Source: Nocardia panacis (GTDB taxonomy: Bacteria; Actinomycetota; Actinomycetes; Mycobacteriales; Mycobacteriaceae). Taken from it: 64,000 nt of DNA. The stretch lies in the NCBI RefSeq assembly GCF_003598715.1, contig NZ_QZFU01000018.1, positions 58,948-122,947 on the forward strand, written 5' to 3'. Of this stretch, positions 34,450 to 48,360 are shown piece by piece (within the stretch, counting starts at the first letter, position 1; each line of letters starts with the position of its first letter). A model generated the notes under the pieces. That model was not told the DNA's origin and made no database searches. It was given only the letters and a program-made list of their open reading frames with translations. The translations under genes were made by a program, and so were the position numbers.

Positions 34450-35234
34450 CGCGAACTCCGCTCGGCGCCCGGCGCGTACCCGCCCCCGGCATGCCAGCTC
34501 GCGGTGAGCTCGGTTCTGGACTGCCACAGCTTGCGGAACAGGGGTTTGGTCATCCGACCCGTAAGTACCGCGGTCGGCACACCGTCGAGGGCGTTGACCC
34601 CGCGCCCGACCCCGATAGTCCTGCGCACCAACATGAAATGACCGACCAGCCACATCTGGAAGCGCTCATCCAGATCGACCAGCAATTCGCAGACCCGCTT
34701 GAGATGCTGCGGTGGTGTCGCGCCGTACACGTCGGTGAGCGCGATCCCCTCGCGCTCGAGCAGCCGATCCAATGCCGCCGCCACATATTCCGCCGCCGTG
34801 AGCACCGCATTGAAACCGGGCGACTCCTGCCCGCTGCCCTGGCCGAGACTGCGCCGAATCACCTGGTAGGTGTCCGGCGTCATGGTCTCGAGCACCCGCA
34901 GCTCCTCGGCGAGACAATCGGCGATGCGCGCCACCCGTGCCAACCGCGCCGAAACCTCCCACAGCGCATGGGAATCCAATTCTCCGACCACGTCGACCAG
35001 TTCGTGGGCCAAAAGCTTCAGCCAAATCTCCTGTGCCTGATGCACGATCTGGAACATCAGCTCATCGGAATCGGTGAGATCCTCGTGCGCCGTCTGCAAT
35101 GCCAACAGATCCGACGTCCGCAAATACATCTCGTAATCGGTGACCCCGGCCCCGACCCAACTTTTGAGCACGGGATTGAAAATCGGCTTGCCGATCGCCG
35201 TCCGCAACCGCGTGGCCTCGGTCTCGTCCCCCAT
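34446..35234 (-). CDS. kynA: Tryptophan 2,3-dioxygenase
   Basis: A 262-residue heme dioxygenase that opens the indole ring of tryptophan to N-formylkynurenine. VTDYEMYLRTSDLLALQ, FQIVHQAQEIWLKLLAHEL (His65) and FQMWLVGHFMLVRRTIG (probable heme ligand His199) are the family landmarks. It is divergent: the Gly-rich substrate loop that normally follows the IG reads GRGVNALDG rather than a GTGG-type sequence. Divergent members like this occur in secondary-metabolite clusters. It is the first gene of a three-gene operon with overlapping starts and stops. No formamidase or kynurenine 3-monooxygenase is present in the window. Confidence 0.85.
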   Translation of the reverse strand: MGDETEATRLRTAIGKPIFNPVLKSWVGAGVTDYEMYLRTSDLLALQTAHEDLTDSDELMFQIVHQAQEIWLKLLAHELVDVVGELDSHALWEVSARLARVARIADCLAEELRVLETMTPDTYQVIRRSLGQGSGQESPGFNAVLTAAEYVAAALDRLLEREGIALTDVYGATPPQHLKRVCELLVDLDERFQMWLVGHFMLVRRTIGVGRGVNALDGVPTAVLTGRMTKPLFRKLWQSRTELTASWHAGGGYAPGAERSSR

Positions 35235-35479
35235 CGCCGCGTCCTTCTCTCGGAATACTCATTGGAATCGACAGTTTCACGATGACACAGGTGGGGCGTG
35301 CGAGCCCTGTGCCGGTTCGCTCACCGGAGCGCGGTGCGGACTCGACGGTATGTGGGCTGCCCGTGCTCCTGCCGGTCGAATGCGATGCCGCAGAACATCA
35401 TTCGCCTACGCGGCCGTCCGTGCCTCGGCTACCTTGGTACAAGGCTCAATCCGTTGCGGAGATTGATCGGGGGTTCGAG

Positions 35480-37429
35480 ATGTCGGATATCGGTAGGGAA
35501 CGTCGTCGGCGGTGGGCCGAGGAGCAACTCGCGGGTTTGCCGCATCTCTCCGCGCCACAGCGCAGATTCCTTTCCGTTCCGCTGATGGAGAGTGGGTGGC
35601 AACTGCTGGTGCACCGCTCCGGAGTGCTGCGCGGTCGGCCTGTGGCTTTCGCGGTCGGTCGAACCGGGGTCTATGCCCTCGTCTTCACCGACGACATCCC
35701 GGAAATCGAGCAGTTGCGTCGAATTCGCCGATACGCCGAGGAGACCTTCGGTGGGCTCCTGCTCGGCCGCCGCCAGTATGTGCCGCACATGCTCGAGGTG
35801 ATGTTGCTGATGGGCAAGGCGGTTCGGACACAAGCGCACGATCCGTATCTCGCGGTGGACGAGACGACGATGCGATCGACCTTGCTGAACGGCGAGCAGA
35901 AGCTCACGCCGCAGCGCGCGCGGGACTGTGTGGCGGCAGTGCTCGCGCGAGATCAGCAGTATTCGTGGATATCGACCGCGAATGCGCCCAGGGCCGAAAT
36001 AACCTCGGCGGATGGACTTTTCGGTGTCGAGGAGTTGCGCGAGGACGAGCGGACCCGGGTGCTGCGGCGCCCGTTCGAGGAGTGGATGACCTTCCTCGAT
36101 CCGGACCAACTCGGTTATGTCTCCGTAAATTTCAACGGTCCGGCTCGATTCAGCGGCCCGGCGGGCACGGGCAAGACCGTGGTGGCGCTGCACCGAATGG
36201 CGCGGTTCGCCAAGAACAATCCCGGAAAACTGTTGTTCACGAGTTTCGTCAAAACCTTGCCCGCACATCATCAGTCGGGATTCGCGCGCATCGCCGAGCG
36301 GCACGCGGATCGCGCGGAATTCATCGGCCTGCATGCCTGGGCGATGCGGTTCCTGAACCGCCGCCGGGTGAAGTTCGATTTGGCGGAAGATGGTCAGGTC
36401 GTGACTGCGTTCGCCCGTGCTTGGAGCGCAGGTCGCCATGAGCTGAGCCGAATCCCGGATACCGATCGAAATTATTGGGAGGACGAGGTCAAGCGGGTGA
36501 TCAAGGGTCGAGGCATCGACTCGTTCGATGACTACGAGAAGATCAGTAGGCCCGGTCGCGATGGGGTCAGGCTCTCCGGCCCGCGCAAGAAGCTGGTTTG
36601 GGACAACTTCTACCTGCCGTATCAGGCCCGCCTCGCCGAGAAGAACCTCGATGACTTCAACGATATTGTGCGCAAGGCGATCGCGGAATTGCGCATTCGT
36701 CCGCTCGTCGGTGCCGAGAAGTTCGGCATGGTTGTGGTGGACGAGGTGCAGGATTTCACGCTCCAAGAGCTCCGGTTGGTTCTCGAGATCGCGGGTGGCG
36801 GCTCCGAGGCACAGTTGCTCCTGGTGGGCGATGGGCAGCAGCAGGTGTATTCCGGCGGCTGGAAGCTGTCCGACGCGGGAATCCCGCTCGCGGGGCGTGG
36901 TCGAGTGTTGCGCACCAACTTCCGCAATCGCGCCGCGATTCTGCGCTACGCGAAGCGGATCGAAGCCGCCGATACGGTGGACGACCTGGACGGTGGCACC
37001 GGATTCGTACTTCGTGACAGCGACGGGGTGCTCGACGGTGGCACGGTGATCGAAAAGTCCATTCCCCGTGCCGATCTGGACACCGAACTGGTCCGCGCGA
37101 TCACCGAATCGGGGATGACCGCCTCGAATTGCGCGGTACTGGTCAACACCAACCACGAGGCCGCCCACTACCAGCAGGTCCTCGAGTCGGCCGGGTTGTC
37201 CGCACTGCTTTTGGAGCACTACAACGGCACTCAGCACAGCGCGATAGAGGTAGGGACGGTTTATCGCGCGAAGGGCCTCGACTTCGCCGCAGTCTTCCGA
37301 ATCGCGGAACCAATTCCGCGAGGCAACAACCCAGCCGACCGCGACCGGGCCGAACTACTCGCCCGCCAACACCTTGTCGCTGTCACCAGAGCGCGGGACT
37401 ACCTGTGGGTCGGACTGGTCGGAGACTAG
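35480..37429 (+). CDS. UvrD/Rep-like helicase with N-terminal extension
   Basis: A 649-residue superfamily 1 ATPase. Walker A is GPAGTGKT (226-233), motif II is DEVQD (421-425), motif III/IV regions include LLVGDGQQQVYSG and RTNFRNRAAILRYA, and the C-terminal motif reads LLARQHLVAVTRARDYLWVG. The first 200 residues (WQLLVHRSGVLRGRPVAFAV) may be a nuclease-related NERD-like or regulatory domain but lack certain catalytic residues. The ATG at 35480 follows a G-rich run; earlier codons in frame look non-coding. It is a stand-alone gene with no RecB/AddB partner. DNA repair, RNA metabolism or phage defence are all possible. Its 3' end overlaps the convergent decarboxylase by 75 bp. Confidence 0.82.
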   Translation: MSDIGRERRRRWAEEQLAGLPHLSAPQRRFLSVPLMESGWQLLVHRSGVLRGRPVAFAVGRTGVYALVFTDDIPEIEQLRRIRRYAEETFGGLLLGRRQYVPHMLEVMLLMGKAVRTQAHDPYLAVDETTMRSTLLNGEQKLTPQRARDCVAAVLARDQQYSWISTANAPRAEITSADGLFGVEELREDERTRVLRRPFEEWMTFLDPDQLGYVSVNFNGPARFSGPAGTGKTVVALHRMARFAKNNPGKLLFTSFVKTLPAHHQSGFARIAERHADRAEFIGLHAWAMRFLNRRRVKFDLAEDGQVVTAFARAWSAGRHELSRIPDTDRNYWEDEVKRVIKGRGIDSFDDYEKISRPGRDGVRLSGPRKKLVWDNFYLPYQARLAEKNLDDFNDIVRKAIAELRIRPLVGAEKFGMVVVDEVQDFTLQELRLVLEIAGGGSEAQLLLVGDGQQQVYSGGWKLSDAGIPLAGRGRVLRTNFRNRAAILRYAKRIEAADTVDDLDGGTGFVLRDSDGVLDGGTVIEKSIPRADLDTELVRAITESGMTASNCAVLVNTNHEAAHYQQVLESAGLSALLLEHYNGTQHSAIEVGTVYRAKGLDFAAVFRIAEPIPRGNNPADRDRAELLARQHLVAVTRARDYLWVGLVGD

Positions 37430-40161
37430 GACCCCTTGCCGATCCGCCGCCAATCGGGCAAGCGCCTCCTCGGTGAATACCGAAAGCCCGAGGTCCGGGT
37501 TGTATCCGTGAATTTCCTTCACATCGAGCTCGGCCAGGAAATACAGGATCTCCGTCGAGATCACCTGCCCCGGAACCAGAACCGGGAATCCGGGCGGGTA
37601 GGGGACGACGAAGGTGGTGGATACCAGCGTCCTACCTTTGGCGATCTGTCGCCCGGCATCGCCGAGCAGGATATGTTCCCGATCGGATTCGGTGTACCCG
37701 GCATAGAAGGCCGCGCGCATATCGCCGAACGAGCTGTCGCCATCGGGTCGGAATGCGCGGTCGAACGCGCTGAAGTCGGGGAGTGCGGGCAGATCCTCGG
37801 TGATCTCCCGGACTCGGCGTTCGTGCAGCGCCCGATCAGCCCGGCCCGCCGCGTCCCGACTGCGGTCGAGATCGTCGGCGATCCGGCGCAGCACATCGAG
37901 CAGATAGTGCACGCTCGACCAGGTGACGCCGATGGTGAAGATCAGTAGCACGCTATTGATCGAGGTCTTGTTGATCTGGATACCGAACCGGTCCATCAGT
38001 ACTTTCTCGCGGAATTCGAATCCGTTCATACCGGTCTTGCCGATGAACAGGGTGACCCGCGTCGGGTCGAGCACGAACTGATCCGACCGCCACGCCTCAT
38101 TCCACTCGGCCAGTCCGCCCTGCCTGACCTCCCGGTACGAGCTGACCGCGGAGGGGCGAAACTCCTGGGACACCAAGTCGTCCTCGTCGAGAATGCGGAA
38201 CCATTTGCCGATCAGCCGGTCCTTGCGGACCCGGTGCCGGAAGACCAGCGCCATATCGTAGACATTGCGAACCAGCAGGAAGCCCTCGATATCGACTTGG
38301 CGGCGTGCCAGATCCAAGGACGCCAGCAGCTGTTGATTGGGCGAGGTCGAGGTGTGGGTCAGGAACGCCTCACCGAAAGACTCCCTGGTCAGGGCTTTGA
38401 AATCCTGGTCGCGGACATGGATCATCGACGCCTGCCGCAGCGCGGACAGCGATTTGTGGGTGGAATGCGTGGCTACACGCGGATTCGCGCCCGTTCCGGA
38501 TCGGGCAGCAGCCAGTGGTTGTGCCATTCGGCGCGGTCGATTCCCTGCATCGACGCGCGCCAGGTGCGGTAGTCCTCGGCGTATTCGGGCGAGGACAGCA
38601 TCGCCTCGAGCTGTTCGGCGGCGACCATCGCGGTCCGCTGCCGCGCCCACGGCACCGCGGTGGCGAAGGCGTACCACGCCTCGTCCCACAGGAAGCAGAT
38701 ATCCGGTTTGATCGCCAGCACCTCCTCCATCACCCGTCGCGGGTTGTAGACGATGCCGTCAAAGGTGCAGTTGGTGAGCAGCAGCATGCGCACCCGATCC
38801 AGTTGACCGGCCGCCTCGAGGTCCAGCAGCACGCGTTTGATGGTGTGCAGCGGGACGGCTCCGTACATGGCGAACGGCTCGAGCGGGTAGGCGTCCAGGT
38901 ACAGCGGGTACGCCCCGGCCAGCACCAGGCCGTAGTGATGGGATTTGTGGCAGTTGCGGTCGATCAGCACGATATCGCCGGGGCGGGTCAGCGCCTGCAC
39001 GACGATCTTGTTCGCGGTCGAGGTCCCATTGGTGACGAAATATGTCTGATTGGCCCGCCACGTCCGCGCGGCCTTGTCCATGGCTGTTCGGATGGTGCCG
39101 TGTGGGTCGAGCAGCGAATCCAACCCGCCGGAGGTGGACGACGTCTCGGCCATGAAGATATTGCGGCCGTAGAACTCGCCCATGTCCTGCAACGACTTCG
39201 AATTGAAGATGCTGGCGCCGCGCGCGACCGGCAGCGCGTGGAATTGACCGACCGGCGCGGCCGCGTAGGCGCGCAGCGCGTCGAAGAACGGTGTGGCGAA
39301 CCGGAGTCGGAAACCGGCCAGCACGGTGCTGTACAGGTCGGTGACATCGTTGAGTCGATAGAAGGTGCGGTCGTAGACGTTCGGCTCGTCCTCGGGTTCG
39401 GCGGCGATCGACTCGTCGGTGAGCAGGTATAGGTCGATATGGGGCCGCAGTTCCCTGATCCACTCGCCGCACTCCACCCAGTTGGCGGTGCGCTCTGTCA
39501 CGGCGACGCCGGTATTGACGCCGAGCAGCGTGGTCATCAGCGGGACCCGGTCGCGCGAGCGCAGCGGTAGGTCGTGCCGGATGATCGCGGCCTGGACCTC
39601 GCCGTTCAATGCGACGGCGGCGATCGCGTCCTCGATGCTCGACACCACGAGCAGTTCGAAGCGCACATCGTCGGACGGATCGCGCAGCGCCCGCAGACGC
39701 TCGGCGAGGCTGTCGGGTGATTCGGGTGGGGAATCGTCGCCGAGGACCACGGTGAAGTACTGCCGCTGCTCGGTCCGGGCCACCAGCTCCTGATCGGCCA
39801 GGGGGGCGGAGTTGTTGAAGGCGGTCGCGCCGTCGCCGTACTCGGAGAGCAGACGCACGGCCAGCGACACCTCCTCGGTGAGTCGCGCCGTGGCCAGATC
39901 GGCGAGGTAGCCGCGGAAGGCTGCCAGTCGCGCCGCGCCGGGGTAGAGCCAGTACCGCTCGTACGCGCCGAGGCGGTCGAGCAGGCGCCGTACCACCGCG
40001 GTCTCGTGGGCGGTGTCGAGTCCGGCCCGGTTGACCTCGGCGAGCCTGCGGCACGCGTCGTCGAGCAGATTCCAGGTGTCGATGCGCGAGTACGACGGGT
40101 TCGCTACCGCCGCCAGCGCGGAAACCGAGAGCCCTTTCGGGCGTTTGCCATCTCGATGCAT
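37355..40161 (-). pseudogene. Orn/Lys/Arg decarboxylase, split by a single-base frameshift
   Basis: Two adjoining frames encode one PLP-dependent acidic amino-acid-decarboxylase-like protein. The first (40161 to 38473, 562 residues) covers the wing domain and first half of the PLP domain, with TYFVTNGTSTANKIVVQAL and ICFLWDEAWYAF, and ends at RIRV-stop. The second takes up at 38473 with ATHSTHKSLSALRQ, which carries the cofactor lysine, and runs to 37355. One base added in the TA-G at 38475-38473 would give RVYATHSTHK and a normal protein of about 935 residues (lysine near 570). Everything else is intact, so this is a very recent mutation or a sequencing error. It makes agmatine, cadaverine or putrescine in known relatives. 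Confidence 0.85.
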
Positions 40162-40358
40162 GTCCTCGCGCCCCTAGGTGGTGGGCGGAGTGAACTGCCG
40201 AATGACAGCTCACCTGGAACATTCGTCGTCGAATATTCTGCCGCGCCGAGGATCGAACGCGTAGCGGATTCGAGCCGGGCGGTCGGTCCGGTTCGCGCGG
40301 TGCAGCGGGTCCCCGCAGCGGGTTTCGCCTGTATCGAATCCATGACGATCGTCGCTGA

Positions 40359-40364
40359 TACATT
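40359..40364 (+). promoter_or_regulatory. Possible extended -10 (TGnTACATT) giving a leaderless message
   Basis: TACATT preceded by TGA forms an extended -10 motif six bases before the GTG start at 40371. Transcription would then begin at or next to the start codon, which agrees with the lack of any ribosome-binding sequence there. Confidence 0.35.
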
Positions 40365-40370
40365 CGATCC

Positions 40371-40880
40371 GTGACGATTTCTGATGAGGTGCACCACGTC
40401 CAGGACGACAGGAAGGTCACCCTGCGCCGGGTCACCGGGCGGACGGTGGGCGCGATCTGCGACCTGTCCGAGACGCTCACCGAAGAGCAGCGGGATATGG
40501 TCGCCGACAACGCGATATCCATTGCCGAGGCGCACTTCTCGGAGAACGCCTGGTTCCGCGCCATCTATGTCGGCGAATCCCCGGCCGGATTCGTCATGCT
40601 GCACACCGGCTACGACTACGACGAAGGTTTCGACTGCCACGGCGTGTTTCTCTGGCGCATGATGGTGGCCGGGCCGTTCCAGAGCAAAGGCGTGGGCCGC
40701 AAGGCCATCGACTTGATCGTCGCGGATCTGAAAGCCCGTGGCATCAACGAGCTTTACACCTCCTACGGGCAAGGCGCTGCCGGCCCCGAGCCGTTCTACA
40801 AGGGACTCGGTTTTCTACCCACGGGTGATTTTTACGGCGAAGGAGAGCACCGGGAAATCGGTGTCGTCCTTCGCTGGTAG
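40371..40880 (+). CDS. GNAT acetyltransferase, polyamine N-acetyltransferase-like
   Basis: A 169-residue GNAT protein. The acetyl-CoA site is FQSKGVGRKAIDLIVADLKA, preceded by VFLWRMMVAG, and the C-terminal strand is FYKGLGFLPTGDF. The segments resemble spermine/spermidine acetyltransferases of the BltD type, and the gene lies divergent from an Orn/Lys/Arg decarboxylase, so acetylation of a polyamine or diamine is likely. It has a GTG start with no ribosome site. The alternative is a general amine acetyltransferase. Confidence 0.8.
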   Translation: MTISDEVHHVQDDRKVTLRRVTGRTVGAICDLSETLTEEQRDMVADNAISIAEAHFSENAWFRAIYVGESPAGFVMLHTGYDYDEGFDCHGVFLWRMMVAGPFQSKGVGRKAIDLIVADLKARGINELYTSYGQGAAGPEPFYKGLGFLPTGDFYGEGEHREIGVVLRW

Positions 40881-40909
40881 CGGCGCGAATTCGCCTGGAG
40901 CCGAGGGGA

Positions 40910-41776
40910 TCAGGGTGCGTCGATGGCGGGGTGGCGCAGTCGCCCGGTGTTGGCGGCGATGAGGTCGGAAAGGGCCTGTTCCGGATCGGTGCGGCGGGTG
41001 CGGCGGTGCATGAGGACGAATTCGAGGTCGCCGAGTTCGGGCAGGGCCGGGTCGGGGAGGGGGGAAAGTCCTTCGGGGAGTACGGATTCGGCGTGCACGA
41101 CGACACCGAGTCCGGCAAGGGCTGCCGCGCGCAGGCCGAGCAGGCTGTCGCTTACGCAGGCGATGCGCCAGGTGCGGCCCGCCTGTTCGAGGGCGGCGAG
41201 GGCGCGGCGGCGGGTGAGGCTCGGCGCGGGGTAGGTGACGAGGGGGACCGGATCCTCGAGCGGCGGCGTCGCGGGTCGGCCCGCCCAGGTCAGCTTGTCG
41301 CGCCAGAGCAGTTCACCGTGGCGTTCGCCGGGGAGGCGCTTGCCGAAGACGAGGTCGAGTTCCCCGGCCGCCATGCGGGTTTTGAGATGTTCGCTGATCC
41401 CGACGGTGAGTTCGAGGTCGACGCCGGGATGGGTGCGCTGGAATTCCATCAGGATATCGGGCAGTTCCAGGGCCATCACATCGTCGGAGGCGCCGAGGCG
41501 GATCAGGCCGGTGAGTGTCGAACCGGAGAAGTACGCGGCGGCGCGGGCTTGGGCGTCGAGGATGGCGCGGGCGAAACCGACCATGGCCGCGCCGTCGGCG
41601 GTGAGTGCGAGATTGCGGGTGTCGCGGCGGATCAGTTCGCGGCCCGTCGCCTGCTCGAGCCGTGCGATATGACCGCTGACGGTGGACTGCCGCAGGCCGA
41701 GCAGCCGCCCGGCGGCGGTGAAGCCGCCCGCGCGCTCGACGGCGAGGAAGGTGCGCAGCAGTTCGGGATCGAACAC
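40910..41776 (-). CDS. LysR family transcriptional regulator
   Basis: A 288-residue regulator. The N-terminal winged helix-turn-helix is typical (LLRTFLAVERAGGFTAAGRL, LRQSTVSGHIARLEQATG), and a periplasmic-binding-like effector domain follows from about residue 90 (GLIRLGASDDVMALELPDIL). It is divergent from the BASS transporter gene with 55 bp between their starts, so it very probably controls that gene, and the effector may be the transported compound. Confidence 0.9.
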   Translation of the reverse strand: MFDPELLRTFLAVERAGGFTAAGRLLGLRQSTVSGHIARLEQATGRELIRRDTRNLALTADGAAMVGFARAILDAQARAAAYFSGSTLTGLIRLGASDDVMALELPDILMEFQRTHPGVDLELTVGISEHLKTRMAAGELDLVFGKRLPGERHGELLWRDKLTWAGRPATPPLEDPVPLVTYPAPSLTRRRALAALEQAGRTWRIACVSDSLLGLRAAALAGLGVVVHAESVLPEGLSPLPDPALPELGDLEFVLMHRRTRRTDPEQALSDLIAANTGRLRHPAIDAP

Positions 41777-41831
41777 CTCGCGAACCTATCATGATTCGCG
41801 ATCAGAGATATCGGGTCGAACGTCTTTCGCG

Positions 41832-46409
<4,578 letters not shown>

Positions 46410-46526
46410 TCCCTTCGAGCGATCCGCCTACTACTCGGCGTTGACGCGGATCACTCGTCGGGATGACGGAAAGATCGGCATTCGGCTGGATCTGCGCGCG
46501 TCGCGAATTCGGGTACGGTCCTGCAC

Positions 46527-47831
46527 ATGTCCGCTGTCACGTCGGAATCCGACACCGTGCGCGAGGAATCGCCGTCCGAAAATCCGTGGACGGCCGCGCA
46601 GAAGGTCGGGTTCCGACTTTTCTTCGCGCTCGGCTCCGGGCTGCTGGTCTATGTGCTCTTCACCAATATGGCCACCATCAGCGTCGTGCTCCTGCCGCTG
46701 AAAGTGTTGCTGGCCAAGATCGGTGGGTATTTGGTCGGCGATGGATCGGTCACCTCCCAGCTGGGCAGGGGCGATGGCCTGGGCGACTGGTACGGCATGT
46801 TCGCCGTGGTCGTGCTGGCGATCATCGCCGCCGTCGTGTGGACGCTTCTCGACAAGCGGCGGGACAATTACCGCAAGCTCGGTCGGGCGCTGTTCGAGGT
46901 GACGCGTTTCGCCGTCGCGGTCCAACTCATCAACTATGGGTTGGGCAAGGCGATACCCATCCAAATGGGATTCATGAACCAGCCCATCTATCGGCTCGTG
47001 CCGGTCGGGGATCTCTCGCTCATGGATACGCTCTGGGGATTCATGGGCGCCTCCAACGCGTACACGATCGTTGCCGGATTGGTGGAATTGAGTGCCGGTC
47101 TGATGCTGCTGTGGCGGCGTACCTGGCTGCTCGGATCCCTGGTCGGCGTGGTGGCGATGGCGCAGGTCTTCCTGCTGAACCTCACCTACGACGTCCCGGT
47201 GAAAATGGTGGCCGGGACGCTGCTGGCCGCCTCGATCTGTTTGAGCGCGCCATTCTGGACCTCGCTTGCCCGCGTGATATTGAATACCGGTCCGGTGCGC
47301 CCGCGCGAGTTGTGGGACGCACCCGGTGGACCGCGAACTCGAAAATGGGCGCTGCGTATCGGGTATTTCTACGTAGTCGTGCAGACAGCGCTCATGGGTG
47401 TGCTATTCGGTACAGCGCTGCACGATATGCACACGGTGCGCTCGGGATTGGACGGGGTGTGGCAGGCCACGTCCGTCCGCATCGACGGATCACCCGCGCG
47501 GCTGAACAGGGGAGCCCCCGAACCGTGGGCGAATGTGGCGATCAACGACCGCCCCGGCGATTACACCGCATTCGCCAGTCAGGACCCCTTCGGGCACACC
47601 GACCGGTGGGCGCTGAAAATCACGGACACCACACTGGAGATCCGCAAAAGACTCTCCGATCGGCCGTTGGAAATCCGATACCGCTGGGACGACGAGCACA
47701 CCCTGGTGCTCACCGGAACCCTGGACGGACACGAGTTCGAGGGCAAATACCACCGCCGCGCCATGAAGAGCAGCGAATCCGGATTCCGCTGGGTGCAGCC
47801 CGATCTCGACCCCGACGTGCCGAAGTTCTGA
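46527..47831 (+). CDS. DoxX-like multi-pass membrane protein with soluble C-terminal domain
   Basis: A 434-residue protein. The first 30 residues are hydrophilic, then about seven membrane helices run to residue 310. The stretch LINYGLGKAIPIQMGFMNQP and the following VAGLVELSAGLMLLW resemble DoxX-type proteins. The last 110 residues form a predicted beta-rich soluble domain (WALKITDTTLEIRKRL, YRWDDEHTLVLTG). The function is unknown; DoxX relatives are linked to quinone or thiol redox chemistry. It lies 117 bp after the prenyl synthase gene and reads the same way, but a shared transcript cannot be shown. Confidence 0.6.
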   Translation: MSAVTSESDTVREESPSENPWTAAQKVGFRLFFALGSGLLVYVLFTNMATISVVLLPLKVLLAKIGGYLVGDGSVTSQLGRGDGLGDWYGMFAVVVLAIIAAVVWTLLDKRRDNYRKLGRALFEVTRFAVAVQLINYGLGKAIPIQMGFMNQPIYRLVPVGDLSLMDTLWGFMGASNAYTIVAGLVELSAGLMLLWRRTWLLGSLVGVVAMAQVFLLNLTYDVPVKMVAGTLLAASICLSAPFWTSLARVILNTGPVRPRELWDAPGGPRTRKWALRIGYFYVVVQTALMGVLFGTALHDMHTVRSGLDGVWQATSVRIDGSPARLNRGAPEPWANVAINDRPGDYTAFASQDPFGHTDRWALKITDTTLEIRKRLSDRPLEIRYRWDDEHTLVLTGTLDGHEFEGKYHRRAMKSSESGFRWVQPDLDPDVPKF

Positions 47832-47847
47832 GGCTCTCCGGGTCGGT

Positions 47848-48360
47848 TTAGTCCGGCATACCGAGTTCGATCCAGTAGCGGCGGGCCGGACCTATGTCGG
47901 TTTGCCGAATACCTTCCAGCACACCGCCATTGCGTTCGATCGTGCGCGCGGAGGCGATATTGTCGACCGCGCAGACCACGAGCACCCGCGGCAGGCCCGC
48001 CGCGCGCGCCTCGTCCAGCATGCGAGCCAACGCCCAGGTCGCCAGTTTGCGGCGGCGGGCCGACGGGCGAATCCCGTACCCGATATGCCCCAGATCGCTG
48101 TAATCGTGCCGCAGCACGATACCGCCGAGCACCTGCCCGTCCTCGACGATCCAGCGGTAGGTGCTGTACTCGCCGTCAGCGCGGCCGTGACCGGATTGAT
48201 TGTTCATCCGTGCCACCCAGGCCGCGAAACCCTCCTCGGTATCCACCTTTTCGTACCAGAGCAGCCCGAATCCGTCCTCGTGACTGCCCGGCCCCCATTC
48301 CTCGTGGGCCGCCAGCCAGGCGGCGTGGAGGGCGACAGTGGGGGCGATCAGTTCGGGCAT
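47848..48360 (-). CDS. GNAT family N-acetyltransferase
   Basis: A 170-residue GNAT protein. LGHIGYGIRPSARRRKLATW is the acetyl-CoA-binding segment, and LVVCAVDNIASARTIERNGG with the C-terminal RRYWIELG complete the fold. The pattern is close to YesJ/aminoglycoside-like small GNATs that act on peptide or small amine substrates; the substrate is not predictable. The ATG at 48360 is chosen over an upstream one because the family sequence begins at PELIAPTVALHAAW. It is convergent with the membrane protein gene. Confidence 0.82.
   Translation of the reverse strand: MPELIAPTVALHAAWLAAHEEWGPGSHEDGFGLLWYEKVDTEEGFAAWVARMNNQSGHGRADGEYSTYRWIVEDGQVLGGIVLRHDYSDLGHIGYGIRPSARRRKLATWALARMLDEARAAGLPRVLVVCAVDNIASARTIERNGGVLEGIRQTDIGPARRYWIELGMPD

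Noticed and set aside
32315..35234. A full actinomycin-type gene cluster
   Set aside because: No NRPS, phenoxazinone synthase, formamidase or kynurenine 3-monooxygenase is present within 30 kb on either side.
35282..35479. Upstream start (35282) for the helicase
   Set aside because: The extra 66 codons are Pro/Arg-rich without conserved features and overlap the promoter region of the divergent tryptophan dioxygenase gene.
35429..37237. 602-codon frame opposite the helicase
   Set aside because: It lacks motifs and a ribosome site; the helicase frame has all its motifs.
38471..38480. Programmed -1 frameshift in the decarboxylase
   Set aside because: No slippery heptamer or downstream stimulatory hairpin is visible at CGC-GTG-TAG; a mutation or sequence error is simpler.
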